DNA of 64,000 nt from Actinoplanes flavus. GTDB lineage: Bacteria; Actinomycetota; Actinomycetes; Mycobacteriales; Micromonosporaceae. Where the stretch lies: NCBI RefSeq assembly GCF_017592555.1, contig NZ_JAGFNS010000002.1, positions 250,906 to 314,905 of the forward strand. The letters are read 5' to 3'. The translations under genes were made by a program, and so were the position numbers. The notes beneath the pieces were generated by a model. It saw nothing but the letters and a program-made list of their open reading frames with translations. It searched no databases and was not told the origin of the DNA. Below are positions 8,373 to 16,080 of this stretch, piece by piece (the stretch's first letter is position 1; each line of letters begins with the position of its first letter).

Positions 8373-8941
8373 CACGACCCGCCGACACTGTTCCCGACAC
8401 CGGGTTCCGCCGCTGCGGCTGCTGCGGCCGGCAACGTCCGGCCGGGGAAGTCGCCGAACTCGGGGTCACCCCCGGCGTCTACATCTGCGCCGGCTGCGCA
8501 CTCTGGGCCGCCCGCCGTGCCGGCCTGCTCTCCGCCCTACGCGAGATCCGGATCCGGGACCTGCTACCGAGCTTCCTCAACCGGGCGCAGGCACCACATA
8601 CCGCCACGGCCGCGATCCCTATCCTGCCCAGCAGCGATCTCGACCGCACCGCCGCGTTCTACGCCCGGGCCGGGTTCACCGACGCCGACCACCACGACGG
8701 CTACCTGCTGCTGAACAACGACGGCGTCGAACTGCACTTCGCCCACCACGACACGGTCACGCCCGGCACCTGCTTCGTACACGTCGCCGACGCCACGAAG
8801 ATGTGGAAACAGCTGCGCGAGCGGGGCGTGGACGGCGTCGGCGAGATCGCTGACCAGGACTACGGACTTCGTGAGTTCGTCCTGACCGACCCCGACGGCA
8901 ACCGGGTCCGCATCGGCAGCGCGATCCCCGACGGGCAATGA
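8369..8941 (+). CDS. ClpX-type zinc finger fused to a VOC (glyoxalase/bleomycin-resistance) domain
   Basis: Residues 15-45 form a C4 zinc-binding module (CGCCGRQRP ... GVYICAGCAL) like the ClpX N-terminal zinc finger. Residues 70-190 are a vicinal-oxygen-chelate domain: IPILPSSDLDRTAAFYARAGF, LHFAHHD, CFVHVADA, EFVLTDPDGNRVRIG. VOC proteins act as glyoxalases, dioxygenases or drug-binding resistance proteins. The fusion is unusual. It overlaps both neighbours by four bases in an operon ended by an ArsR repressor, suggesting response to a toxic thiol-reactive compound or metal (inference). Confidence 0.78.
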   Translation: MTRPADTVPDTGFRRCGCCGRQRPAGEVAELGVTPGVYICAGCALWAARRAGLLSALREIRIRDLLPSFLNRAQAPHTATAAIPILPSSDLDRTAAFYARAGFTDADHHDGYLLLNNDGVELHFAHHDTVTPGTCFVHVADATKMWKQLRERGVDGVGEIADQDYGLREFVLTDPDGNRVRIGSAIPDGQ

Positions 8942-9303
8942 CGAGGCTGCTCACCGGCCGCCGCCGTCTCGGCATCGACGGCGACATCGCGAGGACGGTG
9001 GCGCTGTTCCGTTCGCTGGCCGACGAGACCCGGCTGCGGATCGTGGCCCGCCTCGCCGCAGGCGAGGCCCGGGTCGTCGACCTGACCGGTGAGCTGGGCC
9101 TGGCCCAGTCCACGGTTTCCAATCACCTGGCCTGCCTGCGCGACCGTGGCCTGGTCGACTTCCGCACCGAGGGCCAGCAGTCGTTCTACGCGCTGACCCG
9201 CCCCGAACTGATGGATCTGCTCCAAGCGGCCGAAGGCGTACCGCCGCGACCGGAGCCGCCGTTGCGCTGTGCCCTGCTCACGGCCCGGACACCCCAGCGG
9301 TGA
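8938..9303 (+). CDS. ArsR/SmtB-family repressor
   Basis: A winged-helix repressor of 121 aa: FRSLADETRLRIVARL, then the recognition helix region LAQSTVSNHLACLRDRGLV and wing QSFYAL. The classic ELCVCDL metal motif is replaced by ARVVDLTGEL, so it lacks the ArsR-type arsenic site; one Cys lies in the recognition helix (HLACL) and one near the C-terminus (RCAL), a pattern compatible with CmtR-like sensing. The ATG overlaps the VOC gene stop. It probably controls the three-gene operon in which it lies. Confidence 0.88.
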   Translation: MTRLLTGRRRLGIDGDIARTVALFRSLADETRLRIVARLAAGEARVVDLTGELGLAQSTVSNHLACLRDRGLVDFRTEGQQSFYALTRPELMDLLQAAEGVPPRPEPPLRCALLTARTPQR

Positions 9304-9311
9304 CCCGGTGA

Positions 9312-9488
9312 GCGCGCCGACCGGCACGGCGCCAAGCCCGCAACGGCGCGCGCAGCTCAACCGGCACAGTCGAGGAGCCCTACCCGCTCGCCGCGCACGG
9401 CACTGCGTACCGGACCTACGCCGCCCACGCCGGCCGGTTCTTTCCCGGCATCGGCCGCCTCACACCCGCCGACCAGACCGCCACCTAA
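9312..9488 (+). pseudogene. Fragment of an isoprenylcysteine-methyltransferase-like membrane protein
   Basis: An open frame without its own start ends in HGTAYRTYAAHAGRFFPG IGRL, closely resembling the usual C-terminus of bacterial isoprenylcysteine carboxyl methyltransferase-type proteins (YRRYAARVGRFLPG-like). The upstream membrane domain is missing. Such proteins commonly sit beside ArsR-controlled metal genes, fitting the context. I read it as a leftover 3' end after a deletion or insertion. The assignment rests on one motif remembered from the family. Confidence 0.45.
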
Positions 9489-9616
9489 CGGCGCAGAGTT
9501 GAGCGCCGGAGACTCTCCAGGGATTCACTAACGGGTGATCTCACGCACCGGAGAACCGTCGCGCATGGGAACATCCCGTACATGTTTGCCACGTGTTCTT
9601 GCAGCTCAAAGCAGTA

Positions 9617-9856
9617 ATGATCTCGAACGCGGTCGGAAAAACCGACGGCAGAATCATCGCCGACAGCCCGGCCTCGCCGTCCCTGCACACCTTGCGGTCC
9701 CGGCTGCAGCGATGGGAACACGCCGGCCGGCCGACGCCCGAGTCCTTCACCCGCATTCTCGTGCCGCACGACGGCCCCGGCCTCGCCGGCTGGGACCTGC
9801 GCGTCAGCCACGGCACCGTGACCACCCGCGCGGGAAACCTCGAACCAAACCGTTGA
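9617..9856 (+). CDS. Small hypothetical protein
   Basis: About 79 residues from ATG 9617 (an in-frame ATG at 9593 would add eight). Codon use is strongly G/C-ending, and the sequence is balanced (HTLRSRLQRWEHAGRP, ILVPHDGPGLAGWDLRV), which argues for real coding. No signal peptide or membrane segment. I do not recognise a family. It lies 43 bases upstream of the NUDIX fusion gene in the same direction and may be its first operon partner. Confidence 0.45.
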   Translation: MISNAVGKTDGRIIADSPASPSLHTLRSRLQRWEHAGRPTPESFTRILVPHDGPGLAGWDLRVSHGTVTTRAGNLEPNR

Positions 9857-9899
9857 CCCCCTTCTGTGCAGGCAGGCAACCGAGGTGGAAGGAAAGCCG

Positions 9900-10790
9900 A
9901 TGAAGAGCCGGTACGGCACCATCGTCGTCGTTCACGTGCTGCTGCTCCGCCACGACGGCCAGGTTCTGTTGCTGCAACGCGCCGGCACTGGTGAAGCCGA
10001 CGGCCAGCTGTGTCTGCCGGGTGGGCACCTCGAGGACGGGGAATCGGTTGTCGCCGGCGCGATCCGGGAGACGGCCGAGGAAACCGGTATCGAACTGGCC
10101 GAGGCGCATCTGGAGTTCGTTCATGTCGTGCACCGCCGTCACGGCGGGGACGACCCTCGGCTCGGCTTCTTCTTCCTCGCGACCGGTTGGCAAGGTCAGC
10201 CGGTCAACACCGAACCCCACAAGTGCGCGGGGCTGGTCTGGGCGGACCCGGCGAAGCCGCCCGCCACCACGATCGCGTACACGGTGGCCGCCCTGGCGCA
10301 GATCAGCAACGGCCGGCCGTTCTCGCTCGACGGATGGACAGACCGCTCACCTGCCCGCGTCCCCGTGCCGTGCACCAGGAGACCGGAAGCGTTCACGGTC
10401 GAGATCGAACGGCGGATCACCGCCGTGCAAGGCCTGCCCTCACCGGTACGCGCCCAGCGCGGTCTTCCCCCTATCCCGGCAGGCGACGGCATCGACGTGG
10501 TGCTCCGGGCCGGGATCGCGTTCGGCGAGGACCAGCTGACCGACCGCGGCTGGTTCGCCGACACCGACGCCACCGCGGAGATCCTCGACCGATGCTGTGC
10601 CGAGCTCAGCCGGCAGCCGTGGACCCAGGTGTTCGCGTTCCGGTCGACCTTCGAGCTGGTCGCCCGGCACCTGTACCGGCAACTCGCCGAACAGATACCG
10701 CAGCTCGCGTTCCTCGAACTGCGCGACGACACGTTCGGCGTGACCACCCGATACGCGCCGAACATCACGTGCGCCGGAGGATGCTCGTGA
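9900..10790 (+). CDS. NUDIX hydrolase fused to a 6-pyruvoyl-tetrahydropterin-synthase-like domain
   Basis: Residues 1-140 are a NUDIX domain with an intact box (GHLEDGE, RETAEETGI) and the EPHKCA motif shared with the gene at 613. Residues about 165-295 resemble the PTPS/QueD fold: DRGWFADTDATAEIL matches the GMVxDF region and FELVARHLYRQLAEQI the late helix, followed by LRDDTFGVTTRYAP. The zinc-binding HGH of true pterin synthases is not visible, so this half may bind rather than convert a pterin or nucleotide. ATG 9900 is preceded by AAGGAA; an upstream GTG is less likely. The stop overlaps the deaminase start. Confidence 0.75.
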   Translation: MKSRYGTIVVVHVLLLRHDGQVLLLQRAGTGEADGQLCLPGGHLEDGESVVAGAIRETAEETGIELAEAHLEFVHVVHRRHGGDDPRLGFFFLATGWQGQPVNTEPHKCAGLVWADPAKPPATTIAYTVAALAQISNGRPFSLDGWTDRSPARVPVPCTRRPEAFTVEIERRITAVQGLPSPVRAQRGLPPIPAGDGIDVVLRAGIAFGEDQLTDRGWFADTDATAEILDRCCAELSRQPWTQVFAFRSTFELVARHLYRQLAEQIPQLAFLELRDDTFGVTTRYAPNITCAGGCS

Positions 10791-11305
10791 CACCCGACGA
10801 GCTGGTCGCCGCCGCGATCGCAGCCGCCGAGGACGGCATGGCCGGTGGGGAGCTGCCTATCGGCGCGGTCGTCGAGACCGGTGGCTCCATCATCGCTACC
10901 GCCTTCACCCAGGACCAGACCCAGCAGCGGCGGCTGATCCACGCCGATCTGGTCGCCATGATCAGCGCTGACCGGCAGCTCGGGCTCGGCCCGCGGCCGC
11001 ACCCGGTGCGGCTCGCGGTCAACCTCGAACCCTGCCTCATGTGCCTCGGCGCGGCCATGGCGCTCAAGGTCGACGAGATCTACTACGGGCTGGAGTCTCC
11101 CGCCGACGGCGGAACCCGGCTCGCCGCATCGTGGCCGGCGCACCCGGATCTGCCCTGGTACCGGCCGCCCCGCATGACCGGCGGCATCCGCCGCAGCGAG
11201 GTCCGCGACCAGTTCCGCCGCTACTGCCAGACCGCACCGGACTCCGGATTCCGGCGCTGGTCGCACACCCTGGCCCGACTTCCCGACCCTGGCGCCCCAT
11301 GCTGA
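10787..11305 (+). CDS. Cytidine/tRNA-adenosine-type deaminase with HAD in place of HAE
   Basis: The zinc deaminase fold is clear: LPIGAVVETGGSIIATA, then IHADLVAM, then EPCLMCLGAAM. The two cysteines and the His that hold zinc are present, but the proton-shuttling Glu of the HAE motif is Asp. GTG 10787 is chosen because GGAGG lies six bases upstream and it overlaps the NUDIX stop; the ATG at 10781 touches the ribosome site. It sits in a cluster of nucleotide-handling genes, so a free nucleoside or nucleotide is the likely substrate class; Asp may reduce or alter activity. Confidence 0.82.
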   Translation: MTPDELVAAAIAAAEDGMAGGELPIGAVVETGGSIIATAFTQDQTQQRRLIHADLVAMISADRQLGLGPRPHPVRLAVNLEPCLMCLGAAMALKVDEIYYGLESPADGGTRLAASWPAHPDLPWYRPPRMTGGIRRSEVRDQFRRYCQTAPDSGFRRWSHTLARLPDPGAPC

Positions 11306-11393
11306 CTCAGCAGCACAGCCACCCCATCGCGGTACCCGGCACGCTCTCTTTCTCTCACGCCCTGCAGTCATCTCGTGAATGGAGGCATCCCTG

Positions 11394-12044
11394 TTGACAG
11401 TCGTCTTCGAGACCGGTTCGACCGTCGTGCGACGCGACGTTCGTGACGGCAAGGTCTGGACTGCGGCCCCGCACCGCGTCTTTGCCGACGACGGGACCCG
11501 GTTGGTCGTCGTGACCTGGCCGGGCACCGCCGGCTACGCCCTGGCCAACTGGATCAGGTCGTTGACCGGCGGCGGCGAGCCGGCTCGCCGGCAGGCCGTC
11601 GCCGACCTGGCCGACGGCGCGTGGGAACTCGGCCGCTGGGTCTGGCGCGACACTATCGTTGTCACCTGGATCGGCCTGGACCCGGACTTCAGCCTCCAGC
11701 ATTACCAGCCTGTTGACGGCAGCCCGGGACACTGGAAGATCAACTTTGAGCGGCCGGTGGTCCGCACCCCGGCCGGTATCGACACCTGCGACCTGCTGCT
11801 GGACCTCATCACCGACCCGTCCGGAATGTGGCGGTGGAAAGACGAAGCCGAGTATGACGAGATCCGGCACCGGGGTCTGGTCTCGGACACCGAACACGAG
11901 CGGGTGCAAGCCGCCCGCCAGCGGGCTATCGCCTTCACCGAAGCAGGCCAAGGGCCACTCGCCGAGGACTGGAGCAGCTGGCGGCCACCTGCCGATTGGC
12001 CGCTTGCGGCCTTGCCCGACGGTGTGCTGAACACCCACGAGTGA
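11394..12044 (+). CDS. DUF402 protein, nucleoside phosphate phosphatase-like
   Basis: The fold is that of DUF402 (ntdP-type) enzymes: WYIGLD-like TWIGLDPDFSLQHYQPV, HWKINFERPVVRT, IDTCDLLLDLITDP and the signature WRWKDEAEYDE. Family members characterised in Firmicutes hydrolyse nucleoside di- and triphosphates. TTG at 11394 is preferred, with GGAGG eight bases upstream; the ATG at 11379 overlaps that site. The gene lies between the deaminase and a kinase and fits a nucleotide-processing cluster. Confidence 0.78.
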   Translation: MTVVFETGSTVVRRDVRDGKVWTAAPHRVFADDGTRLVVVTWPGTAGYALANWIRSLTGGGEPARRQAVADLADGAWELGRWVWRDTIVVTWIGLDPDFSLQHYQPVDGSPGHWKINFERPVVRTPAGIDTCDLLLDLITDPSGMWRWKDEAEYDEIRHRGLVSDTEHERVQAARQRAIAFTEAGQGPLAEDWSSWRPPADWPLAALPDGVLNTHE

Positions 12045-12050
12045 CGCCGC

Positions 12051-12107
12051 GGCAGCGGCTTCGCCGCGCCTGCGTCTGGCACACGGCACCCCGCATCGCC
12101 CCGATGA
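12051..12107 (+). repeat. Dispersed 57-bp repeat, copy A
   Basis: This stretch, from GGCAGCGGCTTC to CGCCCCGATGA, recurs with a few mismatches and small indels at 16585-16642. In both copies the last bases form an ATG. Copy A lies between the DUF402 gene and a small ORF; copy B follows the secreted I36-like gene. Confidence 0.75.
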
Positions 12108-12220
12108 CAACGCCGAACACCTCCGGAAGGACAGCAGGAGTGGACACCACGGTCGAGAGCACCTCACCAGACCGGCTCCGCGCCGACCTGGTAGCAACCC
12201 TGACGGGAGACGCACGGTGA
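12104..12220 (+). CDS. Short ORF coupled to the kinase gene (38 aa), possible truncated methyltransferase
   Basis: Reading from ATG 12104 (or GTG 12140 after AGGAG) gives a short peptide ending SPDRLRADLVATLTGDAR, whose stop overlaps the kinase GTG by four bases. The ending resembles the first helix of actinomycete isoaspartyl-type methyltransferases (LRAALV), so it may be a decayed 5' end. Its start lies in the dispersed repeat. It may serve only as a leader that couples translation. Confidence 0.3.
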   Translation: MTTPNTSGRTAGVDTTVESTSPDRLRADLVATLTGDAR

Positions 12221-13071
12221 CCACCGGATCGTGCACCGAACGCAATTCCGCGGGATCGCCGCTGCTGGTGGTGATTCGCGGCAACAGCGGTAGCGGGAAG
12301 ACCACGACCGCGCGGGAAGTGCGCCGCCAGTACGGGGCGAGAGGGCTGGCTGTCATCGAGCAGGACCACTGCAGGAGGGTCATTCTCCGCGAACACGGTG
12401 GCGGCGGCGAAGATCGGGTCGCGCCGGGCTTCATCACCACCATGGCGAGGGCCGCGCTCGACGGCGGCTACCACGTGATCCTGGAAGGCATCCTGCACAC
12501 CGGCCAGTACGGCGACCACCTGCGGGCACTGCTCGGCGAGCATCCCGGCCCGACCGCGTGCTATTTCCTGGACGTCACCTTCGACGAGACAGTACGACGG
12601 CACCTGAGCCGTGAGGAACCGATCCCGGTCGCCCCGGAGACCATGCGCGGCTGGTACGCCGGACAAGATCTGCTCGGTGTGCCCGGCGAGGTGGTGATCC
12701 CGGAGTACATGGGATTCCAGGAGGTCGTGACGACGATCCTGCACACCAGCGGCCTCGCCGAGGCGTCAGCGTTGACGCCGTGCCCGACTCGTTGCGCGTA
12801 CTGTGCGCAGGAGGCCGCCGACGCCTACCTGCCGGCGAAAGCGGTGGGCACCGCACCACGGGCACAGCATGGGGCCAGCCGTGACCGAGTGGCTGCGACC
12901 ACCACCGGAGGGTGCACTGGTCCGGTTGCGGCCACCGGCGGTCGGCGACACGCCGGCCTTGGTCGAGATGGCCACCGACGTACGGGTGCGCCGCTACATC
13001 GGCGGGCCTGTCGACGAGACGACCGCAATCGCGAAGGCGCACCGCAAGGTGACCGCTCCGGCGTGGGGTGA
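12217..13071 (+). CDS. P-loop nucleotide kinase
   Basis: A Walker A motif GNSGSGKTTTAREV is followed by an acidic region VIEQDHCRRVIL and ILEGILHTGQYGDHL, typical of small phosphotransferases related to zeta toxins and aminoglycoside or nucleoside kinases. The conserved part ends near residue 195; the remaining 90 residues are Arg- and Gly-rich and overlap the start of the next gene by about 200 bases. That tail reads as out-of-frame DNA, so either the natural stop has been lost by a frameshift near 12780-12870 or the overlap is genuine. It belongs to the nucleotide cluster. Confidence 0.7.
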   Translation: MTTGSCTERNSAGSPLLVVIRGNSGSGKTTTAREVRRQYGARGLAVIEQDHCRRVILREHGGGGEDRVAPGFITTMARAALDGGYHVILEGILHTGQYGDHLRALLGEHPGPTACYFLDVTFDETVRRHLSREEPIPVAPETMRGWYAGQDLLGVPGEVVIPEYMGFQEVVTTILHTSGLAEASALTPCPTRCAYCAQEAADAYLPAKAVGTAPRAQHGASRDRVAATTTGGCTGPVAATGGRRHAGLGRDGHRRTGAPLHRRACRRDDRNREGAPQGDRSGVG

Positions 13072-13909
13072 GTTCGTCGTCGTCGAGCGGGCCACCAGTC
13101 AGATCGCCGGCAGCGGCACCCTGGCCCGAAAACGCGGACCCTGGGAACTGAGCCTGCAACTCGGCCACGGGTACTGGGGACGAGGATATGCGCTGGAGAC
13201 GGTGCTGCTGATCCGTGACTGGTTCTTCCAGCACACGAACGAGGATCTGCTGATCGCCACCACGCAGCGCGCGAACGAGGCCTGTCGCCGGCTGCTGCAA
13301 CGCGCCGGTGGGCGCTTCGTCGGCACGTTCGAGCAGTACGACCGTGTCCAGGAGCGCTACGACTTCCACCGTCACACACCGCCCGCGGAAGCAACACCTT
13401 CCGCAGTGATGGAACGGCGTCTACCGGTCGCGTACCTTCTGGTGGGACTCACCGGCTCAGGCAAGACAACATACGCCAAACGGGTCCTGGAGCCAGCCGG
13501 AGTGATCCGGCTGTCGGTGGATGAACGGGTCTTCGCCCGTCACGGCCGCTACGGGGTCGATTACCCGGAACACACGTACTTCGAGAAAGAGGGCCCAGTC
13601 CTGGTCGAGGTGCGCGCGGAACTGAGGAAGTTGCTGCGCGATGGACGAGACGTGGTGATAGATCACGGGTTGTGGCGGCGACCAGACCGCAACGATTGGA
13701 AGGCCGTGGTGGCGTCCGCTGGCGGACAGGTGCGCCTGTTGTATTTCCCGGTTTCGAAGCACGAGTTGCTGCGCCGACTGAACGCCCGCAACACGCAAGA
13801 CCACGCGAACGCCCTACTGGTGACGGCGGAAGCACTCGACGACTTCTACGCACGGTTCGACGAACCAGACGGCGAGGACGAGCAGGTCGTGCCGGTCGGC
13901 TCGTTCTAA
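12869..13909 (+). CDS. GNAT acetyltransferase fused to a P-loop kinase
   Basis: Residues 1-175 are a GNAT acetyltransferase of the RimJ type: VRLRPPAVGDTPALVEM, then LGHGYWGRGYALETV (acetyl-CoA loop) and ANEACRRLLQRAGGRFVG. Residues 180-345 form a second domain with Walker A LVGLTGSGKTTYAKRV and VVIDHGLWRRPDR, a small-molecule kinase fold. A fusion of acetyl and phosphoryl transfer recalls bifunctional aminoglycoside-modifying enzymes in plan, though not in sequence. The start is ATG 12869 or GTG 12881; the longer frame is Arg-rich noise. Confidence 0.78.
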   Translation: MGPAVTEWLRPPPEGALVRLRPPAVGDTPALVEMATDVRVRRYIGGPVDETTAIAKAHRKVTAPAWGEFVVVERATSQIAGSGTLARKRGPWELSLQLGHGYWGRGYALETVLLIRDWFFQHTNEDLLIATTQRANEACRRLLQRAGGRFVGTFEQYDRVQERYDFHRHTPPAEATPSAVMERRLPVAYLLVGLTGSGKTTYAKRVLEPAGVIRLSVDERVFARHGRYGVDYPEHTYFEKEGPVLVEVRAELRKLLRDGRDVVIDHGLWRRPDRNDWKAVVASAGGQVRLLYFPVSKHELLRRLNARNTQDHANALLVTAEALDDFYARFDEPDGEDEQVVPVGSF

Positions 13910-14056
13910 CGCGGCCGCCAGCCGGTCACGGCCGACCACCCCAGTTCCCACGCCATACATCAGACAAGCGGATCTTCCCTTGCCGTGGGGCGGCCGGCCC
14001 CACGCCCCATCGTCCCGTCCGGCCACGAGGCAATCGCTAGCGAGGTCTCGTCTGTC

Positions 14057-14800
14057 TTACAACCCGAATCGCCTGGTGCGCTGCGCGAAGTCGTTGATCG
14101 CTTCTTGGAAGTGGTGTTCGGTGTAGTCGGGCCAGAGCACGGGGGTGAAGTGCAATTCAGCCTGCGCCGACTGCCATGGCAGAAGGCCGGAAAGGCGGCG
14201 TTCTCCGGAGGTGCGGATGATGAGATCGACGCTCGGTTGCTGACCGTACGGGAAGAAGAGGGACGACAACGCAGCGTGAGCTGGCGGCTCTTGCGACGCT
14301 GCGGTTTGCGCGATGGCTTGTGTCAGCTCCCACTCGGGGCTGTATCCCGCGATCAGGTTGACGCTCATTCCGGATACGTCGCTGGTAGCTGAATGCGCAT
14401 CGACGAGAGCTGCCGCCATGGCGGGCGGCAAGATCGACAGGTCCCCGACGGGAAGGAATCTGGCCGACCGAACGGTGGCGAGGTGCTGGATCACCTTGGT
14501 GAGGATCTCCACCATCGGTTCCAGCGTGGACGGATCTCGCTTGAGGTTGGCCGCGGACACCAGATACAGGCTCAGATGCCGAATCCGGCGATCCTTGCAC
14601 CAGTTGATGACCTCGTCGGCCTTCCATGAGCCTCGCGAGTGCGCGACAGACGAAGGCAGCCCGCGCATCGTCGCCCACCGCCGATTCCCGTCCGGGAAGA
14701 TCAAAACATGCTGCGGCCTCAACGGCGCCACCTCGTACCGGGAAAGAGCATCTTGAGCGCACGCATAGTAGATCCATGACGCTCGTTTCACGAGCCACAT
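14057..14800 (-). CDS. cis-Prenyltransferase (undecaprenyl diphosphate synthase family)
   Basis: Catalytic landmarks of UppS-type enzymes are present: the Asp loop as IFPDGNRRWA, the His in SVAHSRGS, the SxxNxxR motif as VSAANLKRDP, and the C-terminal RTSGERRLSGLLPWQ followed by AELHF. At about 247 aa the length is normal. It uses isopentenyl diphosphate to lengthen an allylic diphosphate. It is transcribed opposite to the nucleotide cluster, and its codons contain more A/T than its neighbours, which suggests recent transfer. ATG 14800 has no clear ribosome site; a later GTG is possible. Probably a second, accessory copy. Confidence 0.82.
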   Translation of the reverse strand: MWLVKRASWIYYACAQDALSRYEVAPLRPQHVLIFPDGNRRWATMRGLPSSVAHSRGSWKADEVINWCKDRRIRHLSLYLVSAANLKRDPSTLEPMVEILTKVIQHLATVRSARFLPVGDLSILPPAMAAALVDAHSATSDVSGMSVNLIAGYSPEWELTQAIAQTAASQEPPAHAALSSLFFPYGQQPSVDLIIRTSGERRLSGLLPWQSAQAELHFTPVLWPDYTEHHFQEAINDFAQRTRRFGL

Positions 14801-14945
14801 TTCGACGGCTGAACCATGCGCCGGGCGGTCATGACGGGATCGTCCCGGCGGCGGCGGGCACTTGTCGCGGGCCGGCGCGGACGATGCTCTCGACGCTCGT
14901 GCCCGACCGCTTCCAGCAGCGGTCGGCGAAAAGCCGGACAGAACC

Positions 14946-15158
14946 ATGCCTGGCCGGGATGGTTCGGCGTACGGCCATCGGTCGGTGATCGACCACCGGG
15001 GTACTCGCGACCAAGACCGCATCCTTGCCGAGGGCATGGCGGACGGCTCCCCGATGGAGTGCACCCGCCAGGCGCTGAGGGCGACCGGCTATTACATCGA
15101 CCCCGAGTTCTGGGACGGTGAGGCGAAGACCTGCTGCCCGCCGAACCCGGGGATCTGA
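14946..15158 (+). CDS. Small hypothetical protein (70 aa)
   Basis: The reading frame gives a charged peptide ending GYYIDPEFWDGEAKTC CPPNPGI, with no recognised motif. It lies just upstream of the APH-like gene in the same direction, with 16 bases between. The ribosome site is weak. The balanced composition of the C-terminal half is the only argument for coding. Confidence 0.35.
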   Translation: MPGRDGSAYGHRSVIDHRGTRDQDRILAEGMADGSPMECTRQALRATGYYIDPEFWDGEAKTCCPPNPGI

Positions 15159-15174
15159 GAGGACCACCTGATCG

Positions 15175-15984
15175 ATGCGCATTGACTGGACCGCTCTGCC
15201 CGAGGCCGTCATCAAGCGGGTGGCCGACCGGATCGGCGGAACTCGCGCCATCCCCGCTACAACCGGCGACCACGCGGAGATAGCCGCAACCGTCACCGGG
15301 ACGAACGGGCAGGTGTTCGTCAAGGCGGCCCACACCGATTTCGGTGTCCGGTCACTGCGCTTCGAACTGCGGGTGAGTGGGGCCATCAACGGGTCGCATT
15401 CGCCCGCGGTCGAGTGGCAGTTCGAGACGGACGGCTGGCTGGTGGCGGGTTTTGAACACTGTGACGGCCCGCATGCTGACCTGTCCCCCGGAAGTCCTGA
15501 TTTGGAGCTGCTCGGGGAGGCGCTGGCAGCGCTCGGTAAAACACCGGCTCCAGATGTGTCGCTGTTCAGCCCGAAGGGGCGGCTCGGATTCGAACACCCG
15601 GCGATGGACGGCGACACGCTTGTTCACACCGACCTCGGACCGGCCAACCTGATCGTCACCCCGCGTGGCCTGCGGATCGTTGATTGGGCCATGGCGACAA
15701 AGGCCGCGCCGTGGGTCGAGCTGGCCATGCTGACCCAGTGGTTGATCAGCGGCGGCCACACTCCGGAACAGGCCGAACAGTGGCTGGCACAACATCCCTC
15801 GTGGCGGCGGACCGATCCCAAGGTCCTGGACTACTTCGCGATGAAGAACGCGGCGAAGTGGGCCGCCAAGTCGGCCGGCACAAGCACAAGGTGGATGCAT
15901 GACCTCGCCTCATGGACGTCTCAATGGTCGGCGTACAGGCATCGAAGCAGCAGCGTCTCCGGCACCCTGCGCTACGCGGAATGA
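15175..15984 (+). CDS. Aminoglycoside phosphotransferase-like kinase
   Basis: This protein kinase-like fold carries the APH catalytic loop HTDLGPANLIV (HxDxxxxN) and the metal-binding IVDWA (IDW/DFG equivalent). An FVKAAH strand near residue 50 supplies the lysine for ATP. The N-terminal lobe is short, giving 269 aa in all. Family members phosphorylate aminoglycosides, macrolides, homoserine, choline or other small alcohols, so resistance is possible but not shown. It stands alone or with the small ORF upstream. Confidence 0.78.
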   Translation: MRIDWTALPEAVIKRVADRIGGTRAIPATTGDHAEIAATVTGTNGQVFVKAAHTDFGVRSLRFELRVSGAINGSHSPAVEWQFETDGWLVAGFEHCDGPHADLSPGSPDLELLGEALAALGKTPAPDVSLFSPKGRLGFEHPAMDGDTLVHTDLGPANLIVTPRGLRIVDWAMATKAAPWVELAMLTQWLISGGHTPEQAEQWLAQHPSWRRTDPKVLDYFAMKNAAKWAAKSAGTSTRWMHDLASWTSQWSAYRHRSSSVSGTLRYAE

Positions 15985-16080
15985 AGATGGCTGGGCCAGA
16001 ACTTACTCAAATCACCCGATTGAGTGAGGCATCGTGGTAGTTCGGTGTCTGAGCTTGTAGGGCCGGTAGAAATCCGTTTC

